Positions 20,729 to 27,696 of a DNA stretch of 64,000 bases are shown here, in pieces; within the stretch, counting starts at the first letter, position 1; the number at the start of each line of letters is the position of its first letter. This DNA comes from an uncultured Spirochaetaceae bacterium. GTDB taxonomy: Bacteria; Spirochaetota; Spirochaetia; Treponematales; Treponemataceae. Below the pieces are notes generated by a model. That model saw only the letters and a program-made list of their open reading frames with translations. It did not search any database and was not told the DNA's origin. The translations under genes and the position numbers were made by a program. Location: NCBI GenBank assembly GCA_902778325.1, contig CACYWZ010000011.1:1-64000 (forward strand), in the 5' to 3' direction.

Positions 20729-23185
20729 ATGCGAAAATCGGCTCTTGCTATATTAACATCTATATTTTGTTTCACAGCAACAAATTTGCTCTCTCAGTCA
20801 AAACCACTTTACGAGCTTCCTCAATACACTCCTGCCAATGTCACAGACGTTAGTGATTCAAGGCAGTTCATCGTCGGAAGCGACAAAGGGCTTTTCAGAA
20901 TCATCAAAAACAAGACTCTTGAGCCTCTTTGGACAGACGGCAAGGTAAAGCAGATTCTGAATGTTGCGCAAAAAGAAGGAAGCGCGTGGTACATTCTCAC
21001 GAGCAAAGGTATTTTGTATTCAACAGACCTTGAGCACTTTGAACTCAGAAATGACGGTCTTCCGTTTCTCACTGTAAAAAAATATGACGGAAAGACTGCA
21101 ACGCTTGAAAAGCAAGTTGATTTGCTAAAAGACATTGCTTGTGACCCTGTTGACCCGCTCACGCTTGTCACGGCAACGAGAGACAATGTGTATCTCACGC
21201 GGGACGGCGGGAAAAGCTGGCACAATATGGGAAGCGTGAGCACGTCGACAACTGGAATCAAGGCTGTTGGCGTCACGCATATTCAAAGCGACAAGTTCAA
21301 AGCAGACCCGAACGCCACTGCCACGAAAAACCACACGGACGCAATCGAGTCTAGTAACGTTGTTCTTTTTTTGGCGCACTCTTATTACGGTTTTGCTTAC
21401 AAATATGCGACGGGAAACAAGTGGATTGAAGCGCAGGCAGGGCTTTATTCTTTGCCGTCATATTCTTATCCGGACGAGATTTCAGACATCATAATCACAA
21501 AAAGCGACAACACGGACGGGACATTTTCACCTCGAATATTTATGAGTCAGTCATTTGTTCCCCGCATTTACGAGTTCAACTGGAATCAGAAGCGCTCTGT
21601 TTCGATTTACACAGGAAAAGAGCCTGCGGACACGATTGACAGTCTTAACAGGATTGGCGACAACTTTGTTTATATGAAGCCCGGAACGCTCGCGCTTTTT
21701 GACAATGAAAAAAAAGGCGAGGGGCTTTTGCCTCCAGATTATGCTGTATGGCGCTCAGCGCTTTCGATTGTGCCGGGAGATGTGTCAAGCGCGTACATTC
21801 CGAAGAGCCGAAGCGGTTTTGGCGAGTCGCTTTCGCTTAGTGAGCTTTGGCTTTTTTATCCCGAAACGGTAAAAACGCAATATGTTGAGCCTGCGATGGA
21901 CAAAAAGTGTATTTATGTTCCTGAGTGGAAGGCGTACACGATTCCGGGAATGCAAAAATACAAAAAAATCATAACGGACAACAAACTCAACGGGCTTGTA
22001 ATCGATATGAAAGACGATTACGGGCTTTTGCGCTACAACAGCAAAGACCCGCTGATTCTCAAAAAGGCGAAAATCTCAAGTTACGCTATCGATGTTGAGC
22101 AGTTCGTCGGGGAGTTCAAAAAAGACGGGATTTATTTGATTGCCCGTATTCCTGTTTTCAAGGACAAGCAGCTTGCTAACTGGGACAACAAGCAGTATGC
22201 AATCTGGGACAAAGCGCTGAATCAGCCTTGGATTGGAACGAAGGGAACGAACGAAAACGGCGTTATGGAATATTACGATGAGAACTGGGTTGACCCATAT
22301 TCACAAGAGGTGTGGGAATACAATGTTGCTATTGCAAAGGAGCTCATTTCTCGCGGTTTTGACGAAGTGCAATACGATTATATCCGCTTTCCGACGGACG
22401 GCTTAAATATCGCTCGCATGCAGTTCCGCCATCAGAATCCTGGAATGGACAAGACGAGCGCGCTGATTTCGTTTCTTTCGTATGCGCGCGAAAACATAAA
22501 AGCGCCTCTCGGAATTGACATCTATGGCGCGAACGGCTGGTTCAGGACTGGAAGCCGCACTGGGCAGGACGTGGAGCTTTTGAGCGAATATGTCGACATA
22601 ATTTGTCCTATGTTCTATCCGAGCCACTTTGGGAACGGGGACATGAACTATGCGCCATATTCTGAGCGCCCGTACCGCATTTATTTCTATGGCACATACA
22701 GAAACTCTGTGATTGGGCGAAACAACATCATCGTTCGCCCGTGGGTTCAAGCGTTCTATATGCCTGTTTGCTACGACCGCGACTGGTACAACAAGGATTA
22801 CGTGAAGCGCGAGGTTTACGGTGTTCGCGATAGTGTCGGACACGGCTATATGTATTGGAATCAGAGCGGGCGTTACGAAGATTTGTCGCCTGACCCTGCC
22901 GATTCTGCGTATCCGTGGACAGCAAGCGAGGCGTCGAAGGACTTCAGGAAGCCAGCTTTAAGCACAGGGGCGGACATTGAGCAGATTGTTCCGAATCTTG
23001 AGGTCGAAGAGGAAGAAGAGAGGGCGTCGTCTGTTTCGATTTTGGATAGCGTTTTGATGCAGGAAGATTTTTCTGAGGAAGAAGATTTAGATGCAAAAGC
23101 GCAAAATGAAATCGTTTCGACAGGAAACTTTGCATCCGACGTGCTTTTGCAAGTCCAAAACCGCTGGCAAAGCGTCAGAAAATAA
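20729..23185 (+). CDS. Secreted DUF4015 (putative glycoside hydrolase-like) protein
   Basis: About 818 residues. A signal peptide (MRKSALAILTSIFCFTATNLLS) leads into an N-terminal region with beta-propeller-like sequences such as LVTATRDNVYLTRDGGKSWHN. The DUF4015 TIM-barrel-like region begins near residue 405 (GLVIDMKDDYGLLRY) and contains RGFDEVQYDYIRFPTDG and DIICPMFYPSHF. The family is predicted to act on glycans, but no activity is assigned. The C-terminal 60 residues are acidic and low in complexity. I chose the ATG at 20729 because the signal peptide begins there; no clear ribosome-binding site is present. Confidence 0.82.
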   Translation: MRKSALAILTSIFCFTATNLLSQSKPLYELPQYTPANVTDVSDSRQFIVGSDKGLFRIIKNKTLEPLWTDGKVKQILNVAQKEGSAWYILTSKGILYSTDLEHFELRNDGLPFLTVKKYDGKTATLEKQVDLLKDIACDPVDPLTLVTATRDNVYLTRDGGKSWHNMGSVSTSTTGIKAVGVTHIQSDKFKADPNATATKNHTDAIESSNVVLFLAHSYYGFAYKYATGNKWIEAQAGLYSLPSYSYPDEISDIIITKSDNTDGTFSPRIFMSQSFVPRIYEFNWNQKRSVSIYTGKEPADTIDSLNRIGDNFVYMKPGTLALFDNEKKGEGLLPPDYAVWRSALSIVPGDVSSAYIPKSRSGFGESLSLSELWLFYPETVKTQYVEPAMDKKCIYVPEWKAYTIPGMQKYKKIITDNKLNGLVIDMKDDYGLLRYNSKDPLILKKAKISSYAIDVEQFVGEFKKDGIYLIARIPVFKDKQLANWDNKQYAIWDKALNQPWIGTKGTNENGVMEYYDENWVDPYSQEVWEYNVAIAKELISRGFDEVQYDYIRFPTDGLNIARMQFRHQNPGMDKTSALISFLSYARENIKAPLGIDIYGANGWFRTGSRTGQDVELLSEYVDIICPMFYPSHFGNGDMNYAPYSERPYRIYFYGTYRNSVIGRNNIIVRPWVQAFYMPVCYDRDWYNKDYVKREVYGVRDSVGHGYMYWNQSGRYEDLSPDPADSAYPWTASEASKDFRKPALSTGADIEQIVPNLEVEEEEERASSVSILDSVLMQEDFSEEEDLDAKAQNEIVSTGNFASDVLLQVQNRWQSVRK

Positions 23186-23300
23186 CGTTCTTTCGTGCAA
23201 GCTGTTGACGCGCAAAAAGCAAAGGCGAAGAAGTCTGCAAAAAGTGTAAAATATTTTTCAAAAAGTTATGTTGAACTAAGAAATTTTATAGAATAAAAAT

Positions 23301-23846
23301 ATGGAACTTGATGATAATTTGGTGATAAAAGACGAGTGGCAGGGAGGACACCACAGAAGATTTTGGGTAAACAAAGATACAGGAAAAATAGTTGCAGATG
23401 CGTATGAAATCTATCATATTACACACGCAGAAAGTGTGGTCCGAAAAAAGTGCAGAGAAAAGTTAATTGCAGATTTATCATTTTTGTTTGGTAAAATGCT
23501 GGAAAACAAAAATAATGGCTTCAAAGCACGATTTTCAAAAAACACAGCAAATAAAATTGCTTCCGACAAGGCGATTACAAAATCTGTTGTTAACGGATTT
23601 TCAGTGAAAGAACATTTTGAAGCAGCAACAAATATCAAAAATATTTTTGAAACAGCGGATTTTATCGGGACTTTTCCAGATTCAAGCAATGACCCAAATA
23701 TTTTGGCGATACATAGATTTCAGAAAGAGATTACGCTTGAAAGCAGAAAAAAGTGTGTTGCATATTTGACACTGAAGGAAGTCAAAAAGAACGGGTCGCG
23801 CATATACACGCAAGAGCTTTTGCTAAAAAAATATCCCCTGCTGTAA
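23301..23846 (+). CDS. Small protein with LPD3-like / MuF-C-terminal-type domain
   Basis: A 181-residue protein of unknown function. The C-terminal half (EAATNIKNIFETADF, then DPNILAIHRFQKEI and GSRIYTQELLLKK) resembles domains seen at the ends of large polyvalent phage and mobile-element proteins, where a similar HRF...Y.L.L.E pattern occurs. The N-terminal half (WQGGHHRRFWVNKDTGKIV) is rich in basic and aromatic residues. It stands alone with no recognisable phage gene nearby. A -10 TAGAAT (23289-23294) ends 6 nt before the ATG, so a leaderless message is likely. The family assignment is tentative. Confidence 0.55.
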   Translation: MELDDNLVIKDEWQGGHHRRFWVNKDTGKIVADAYEIYHITHAESVVRKKCREKLIADLSFLFGKMLENKNNGFKARFSKNTANKIASDKAITKSVVNGFSVKEHFEAATNIKNIFETADFIGTFPDSSNDPNILAIHRFQKEITLESRKKCVAYLTLKEVKKNGSRIYTQELLLKKYPLL

Positions 23847-23965
23847 AAAGCAAGGGAACTTAAGAGCCGCGGCTTCAACGTAAAGCGAAACGATTGCATA
23901 AATGCAACCCACGAACTAATTAGATTATAGCTGACAGGGACGGTTTTGTAAACTGGATAAAACAC

Positions 23966-24176
23966 GGGAATAACGATTCTTGCCAAGTGAAAAAATGGCA
24001 ATCGTTATTTTGACGATTTGAGGAAATTTAAAAAGTGGGGTTTCGTTAAAATAACGATTTGAGAAATCCCAATAGTCTTAAATAGTTATCGTAACGATTT
24101 AAGAAAACTGTTTTGAACTACAATCGTTAAAGTAACGAAGTCTGTTTTAATGAATTTGCAAAATCGTTATTTTCGC
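23966..24176. repeat. Phased array 3: about 40.5-bp spaced TCGTTANNNTAACGA dyads
   Basis: ACGATT or its dyad partner recurs at 23973, 24013, 24054, 24094 and 24135 (40, 41, 40, 41 bp), with a last half-unit near 24163. The clearest dyads are TTCGTTAAAATAACGA (24042-24057) and ATCGTTAAAGTAACGA (24123-24138). The array fills most of the 388-bp spacer between the LPD3-like gene and the DUF1016 gene. The rest of the spacer shows nothing else recognisable. Confidence 0.82.
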
Positions 24177-24234
24177 TCAGCAAGCGCGGATGCTAAAACA
24201 AGTTTGAGTATGACAAAAAATGGAGAATTGAAAG

Positions 24235-25125
24235 ATGGAAAAAGAACTTATAAACATCGAAAGCGTAAACTTTACAGACGATTATATCAAAGACATAAAA
24301 GCAATTCTCCATTCTGCAAAATCGCAGAGTTACAAGGCTGTTAATTCTGTGATGATACAATCTTATTGGCTTGTAGGCTTTAGAATCGTGGAGCAGGAGC
24401 AAAAAGGCGAAAAACGCGCAGGCTATGGCGAAAAAGTCATAGAAAATCTTTCAAAAGCACTGAACGCAGAACTTGGAAGCGGAATGTCCGTGGCTCATCT
24501 AAAAAACTGCCGTCAGTTTTATCTCACATTCCCGCTTGAGAAAATTCGCTCCACACTGTGTAGCGAATTGAGCTGGAGCCATATCCGCATGATTATGCGT
24601 CTTGACAGCGAAGCCGAGCGCAATTATTACATCAATGAAGCAAAGCAAGGTTCTTGGTCTGTGCGGGAGCTTGAGCGCAACATCAAAACGGATATGTTTC
24701 ACAGGGTTTTGCAAAATCAGATTGAGTCTTCTGCTTCCAAAACACCAGCAAAAGCGGTTGAAACTCACATCAAAGACCCGTATATTCTTGAGTTCTTGGG
24801 GATAAAGCCAGAAATTTCTACATCAGAAAAGGACATAGAAAACGCAATAATCAGCCACATGGAAAAGTTTTTGCTTGAGATGGGCAAGGGCTTTTCTTTT
24901 GTGGAGCGGCAAATGCACATAAAAAAGTGCGATGACGACAATCCCACAATCGGGATTATTTTCTGCGCCGACAAAGACGAAAGCATTGTGAAATATTCTG
25001 TTTTGAACGAGTCTGAGCAGATTTTTGCCAGCAAATACAAAACGGTTCTGCCGACAGAAGAGGAACTTCAGCTTGAATTGGACAGAAACCGCCGTTTTTT
25101 ACAAGACAGAAAAAGAGGAAAGTAA
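24235..25125 (+). CDS. DUF1016 (YhcG-type) protein lacking its nuclease core
   Basis: A 296-residue member of the YhcG/DUF1016 family. The N-terminal DUF1016 part is complete (YWLVGFRIVEQEQ; GMSVAHLKNCRQFY; LSWSHIRMIMRL; WSVRELERNI). In full-length members, a PD-(D/E)XK segment of about 50 residues with FYIDLLF and the ELK motif lies between a GFxFVxRQ motif and a NPxIGxILC motif. Here GFSFVERQMHIKKC runs straight into DDDNPTIGIIFC, so the catalytic segment is missing in frame. The protein may still bind DNA or partners but should not cut. The length is about 45-60 residues below the family norm. Confidence 0.85.
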   Translation: MEKELINIESVNFTDDYIKDIKAILHSAKSQSYKAVNSVMIQSYWLVGFRIVEQEQKGEKRAGYGEKVIENLSKALNAELGSGMSVAHLKNCRQFYLTFPLEKIRSTLCSELSWSHIRMIMRLDSEAERNYYINEAKQGSWSVRELERNIKTDMFHRVLQNQIESSASKTPAKAVETHIKDPYILEFLGIKPEISTSEKDIENAIISHMEKFLLEMGKGFSFVERQMHIKKCDDDNPTIGIIFCADKDESIVKYSVLNESEQIFASKYKTVLPTEEELQLELDRNRRFLQDRKRGK

Positions 25126-25129
25126 AAAG

Positions 25130-25675
25130 ATGAAAAAAATCTATTTTTGCAGGCACGGGGAAACATTCTGGAATGTGGAAAATAAAATCTGCGGTGCAAC
25201 GGATATCGCTCTTACGCCAAAAGGACACGCACAGGCAGAAGAAACAGGTCGGCTTATAAAAGAAAGGATTGAAAAGGGCGAAATTGTTATCGATGAGATT
25301 TTATCTTCGCCGCTTTCCCGCGCTTATGACACAGCAAAGCACATTGCAGAGCTGACGGAGCTTCCACTTCGCGCAGAGGAGAGGCTAAGAGAGCAGAACT
25401 TTGGGAAGTACGAGGGAACTGCTCGTGACGGCGAAATCTTCAAACTTGAGAAGCGCAATTTTGTTCAGTCCTATGAGGGCGGGGAATCAATGCTCCGTCT
25501 TTGTCAGCGTATCTACAATCTTTTAGATGAGCTTTCACAGAATGACAAAACATATCTTCTTGTGGCACACAACGGCATTGCTCGCGCGGTCAACTCATAT
25601 TTTTTTGATATGACGAACGAAAGCTACGGCGATTTTGGAATAAGAAACTGCGAGCTTTTGGAATACAAGTTTTGA
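25130..25675 (+). CDS. Histidine phosphatase (phosphoglycerate mutase-like) family protein
   Basis: A 181-residue histidine phosphatase with the catalytic RHGET motif at residues 8-12, the SSPLSRAYDTA segment and the second histidine in VAHNG. Family members dephosphorylate small metabolites such as alpha-ribazole phosphate or sugar phosphates; the substrate here is not determinable. The start is ATG at 25130, 4 nt after the DUF1016 stop, so the two are probably cotranscribed. Confidence 0.88.
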   Translation: MKKIYFCRHGETFWNVENKICGATDIALTPKGHAQAEETGRLIKERIEKGEIVIDEILSSPLSRAYDTAKHIAELTELPLRAEERLREQNFGKYEGTARDGEIFKLEKRNFVQSYEGGESMLRLCQRIYNLLDELSQNDKTYLLVAHNGIARAVNSYFFDMTNESYGDFGIRNCELLEYKF

Positions 25676-25693
25676 AAATAATGTCGAAGTATT

Positions 25694-26284
25694 CTATTTT
25701 GGCTCTAGCGAAAACAAGCCGTGCTGATTGCAGTAATAGATAATTCTCTTTACTCTGCTTCTTTTGAAACGACATTCGGCTTCTTGTTCGGGATAGAATT
25801 TTACGAATTGCACTGCGTTGTCTGAAATTGCCGCTGCAAAAGAAATGTAATGCTCTTTTGTCATTTCGTGTTCGATATGCAAAAAGTATTCATCTTCTAC
25901 TTCTTCGATTGTGGCTTTGTGTGCGCTGTCGGCTTCTTCTGCTTCTTGTGCGGGTAAAGCGATACCGTGGCAACTTATCAAGGTTTCCCCTGTGGCAAAA
26001 ATAGCATTGGCGCAAATTGGGCAGACATATATTTTGCTTTTAGTCATTTTCGCGGTTCTGTTTGAATTTTCTATGCAATTTCCCGATAAAAGCTCAATGA
26101 CACTGATGTCAAGCGCACTTGAGAGTCGCTCTAAAAGAGAAATGTCAGGGAAGCCTCTCCCTGTTTCCCATTTGCTCACTGCTTTTGCGCTCACGAAAAT
26201 CTTTTCTGCTAAAGCCTCTTGTGTTAAGCCTTTTTTCTCTCGAAGGCTCTTTATTACTGAACCTGTGATGTAGTTGTCAATCAT
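25694..26284 (-). CDS. XRE-family regulator with desulfoferrodoxin-like C-terminal domain
   Basis: A 196-residue protein. The N-terminal HTH (IKSLREKKGLTQEALAEKIF; WETGRGFPDISLLERLS) is followed by a linker and a domain resembling superoxide reductase/desulfoferrodoxin. Visible there are one CPIC pair, CHG, and HIEHEMTKEHYISF, which is similar to the iron-site region of that fold. It may sense redox state or a metal rather than catalyse. GGAGG lies upstream of the ATG at 26284. It is divergent from the mnmE promoter copy at 26326. Confidence 0.75.
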   Translation of the reverse strand: MIDNYITGSVIKSLREKKGLTQEALAEKIFVSAKAVSKWETGRGFPDISLLERLSSALDISVIELLSGNCIENSNRTAKMTKSKIYVCPICANAIFATGETLISCHGIALPAQEAEEADSAHKATIEEVEDEYFLHIEHEMTKEHYISFAAAISDNAVQFVKFYPEQEAECRFKRSRVKRIIYYCNQHGLFSLEPK

Positions 26285-26325
26285 AGACGACCTCCAGAAT
26301 ATGAATTAAGCATAACATAGCCTGC

Positions 26326-26354
26326 TTGAAAAGAGTACCGACGTATCGTAGAAT
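26326..26354 (+). promoter_or_regulatory. Left copy of the mnmE promoter
   Basis: -35 TTGAAA (26326-26331) and -10 TAGAAT (26349-26354) with 17-bp spacing. The same promoter recurs at 27642-27670. This copy now drives only the truncated mnmE fragment. Confidence 0.72.
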
Positions 26355-26380
26355 GGGGCGAGGATTACTGAGGAAAAATT

Positions 26381-26551
26381 ATGGAAAACTTATCATATAC
26401 ACCAGAAGAACCGATTACCGCAATCGCAACAGCTCTTTCTCCTGCGGCTCTTGGCATTATTCGCACATCGGGCAAAGGTTCGATAGAAAATGTGGCAAAA
26501 ATCTTTTCACGACCCAAGGCGTTAACTGAGGCACAAGGCAACAGTTTTTAA
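26381..26551 (+). pseudogene. mnmE: Truncated 5' copy of mnmE
   Basis: The first 54 codons of mnmE (MENLSYTPEEPITAIATALS...) end after ALTEAQGN, where unrelated sequence adds SF and a stop. The segment 26325-26543 matches 27641-27859, starting 1 nt before the -35 box. About ten base differences, most of them silent, cluster between 26400 and 26455 (for example PITAIATALSPA against PIAAIATALSPS). The divergence suggests the two 5' ends come from different lineages rather than from a recent copying event. Confidence 0.9.
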
Positions 26552-26562
26552 TAAATTGCGTT

Positions 26563-27063
26563 TCAAGTTCTGAAGTATTTTCCATAATCAAAATCTTCCC
26601 CATCTCGCTGTATTTCTTCGCTGATTTTTTCGAGATTGAATTTTTGTCGAAGTTGTTTCATTATCTCATCATCGCCATTCTGTTTCAAAAAATAAAGAGC
26701 AGGATCTGGATATATTTGCTTTATTATCAGTTTACTATTTTCATCAAATTCATAAACCTCAAAAGGTCCGTTAGAGATTTCAAGTGTAACAAATTTTACT
26801 TTACCATTTTCAAAAAACTCCATTACCAGTCCTTGATGTAAGTTTTTCTCTTGATACGAAATTAGTTCCAGCTGGGTTGATTTGAAAAAATACTCCTTAC
26901 AAATTCCTGTGACAAAACCATTTATCACATCAGCTTCCATACAAATCCAACCTCTGTCATATTCTTCAATATGTCCGCTATACAACTTCGTACACTTTTC
27001 ATCATAATAATAAATTGGATTACCATTTCTGTCATAATTCCAAAATAAATCATTTATGTTCAT
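26563..27063 (-). CDS. Probable immunity protein of a polymorphic toxin
   Basis: A 166-residue acidic protein, MNINDLFWNYDRNGNPIYYY..., with repeated short Y/F-D/E-G/N elements (FFENGKVKFV, VYEFDENSKLI) reminiscent of MORN/YwqK-like antitoxin and immunity proteins. It starts 11 nt after the stop of the broken toxin reading frame on the same strand, with GGAG between them, the normal order of a toxin C-terminus followed by its immunity gene. The AT-rich composition contrasts with mnmE. The function is inferred from context; the family is not certain. Confidence 0.6.
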   Translation of the reverse strand: MNINDLFWNYDRNGNPIYYYDEKCTKLYSGHIEEYDRGWICMEADVINGFVTGICKEYFFKSTQLELISYQEKNLHQGLVMEFFENGKVKFVTLEISNGPFEVYEFDENSKLIIKQIYPDPALYFLKQNGDDEIMKQLRQKFNLEKISEEIQRDGEDFDYGKYFRT

Positions 27064-27074
27064 ATTTTTTTCTC

Positions 27075-27640
27075 CTATTTGTTTAAAATAGTATTAGCAC
27101 CATCTGTCAATACTGTACAATTCTCACACCGAGGTTTTGTAATTATGCAATTATTTTTGCGTGTCATTATAAATATATACATTTTGTATAATTTCATCGT
27201 TTATAGGTAATCCGGCAGCTTTTCTTGCCTCCAATAAATCATTAAGTGCACGAATTTCTGAATGTCCAGCCAATCTTTTATCGGAACCTTCAGAAAGAAC
27301 TATCAAACCTTTGTTTATAGAATCATCATATGATAAAAACCTTGCTTTAATTATTGCATTTGCGTCATTATGTATCCAATATTCGTATTGTTTACGGACA
27401 GTTTCATTCTTTTTAAAATTTTGACCAAAAAAAATATTGTTTTAAATCTTGGTCATAAATTGTAGATAAACATGGTCCTTGTTCCCTTATTGACTGAGTT
27501 GCTATAACTTCTAAAGCCTTTTCATTTCCAATTCTGACAATTTCTTCATTCTGTTTTATCATAATCTCCAATGCAGATTTTATATCAGAACTATTAGCGA
27601 TAGTATTCAATGTTTTTTCATTCAAATATTTTACATATTC
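27075..27640 (-). pseudogene. Remnant of a deaminase-type polymorphic toxin, two frameshifts
   Basis: On the minus strand three frames join into one protein if two homopolymers are each one base shorter: the T8 run (A8 at 27427-27434 on the plus strand) and the A5 run (T5 at 27154-27158). The restored product contains HSEIRALNDLLEARKAAG and, further on, TKPRCENCTVLTDGAN. A HxE motif followed by CxxC is the zinc and proton-shuttle signature of the cytidine-deaminase fold used by bacterial toxins. The frame is also open into the mnmE copy at 27640, so the N-terminus is missing. Stop at 27075-27077. Confidence 0.7.
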
Positions 27641-27641
27641 C

Positions 27642-27670
27642 TTGAAAAGAGTACCGACGTATCGTAGAAT
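27642..27670 (+). promoter_or_regulatory. Active mnmE promoter (right copy)
   Basis: -35 TTGAAA (27642-27647) and -10 TAGAAT (27665-27670), 17 bp apart, followed by GAGG before the ATG at 27697. It is identical to the left copy at 26326 and was brought in with the insert. Confidence 0.75.
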
Positions 27671-27696
27671 GGGGCGAGGATTACTGAGGAAAAATT

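Noticed and set aside
20578..20775. Longer N-terminus for the SlyD-like protein
   Set aside because: The FKBP domain and a good Shine-Dalgarno begin at ATG 20577; the extension overlaps the divergent promoter region.
26301..26324. attC-like ATAACATAG near the mnmE insert
   Set aside because: Only the short ATAAC element matches; there are no inner arms and no partner GTTATGT, so the insert is not an integron cassette.
26326..26529. 67-codon frame repeated nearly unchanged at 27642-27845
   Set aside because: It overlaps promoter and start of both mnmE copies in another frame; its repetition only reflects the duplication.
23850..27640. Insertion sequence or transposase in the accessory region around mnmE
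   Set aside because: No DDE, tyrosine or serine recombinase frame and no terminal inverted repeats were found.
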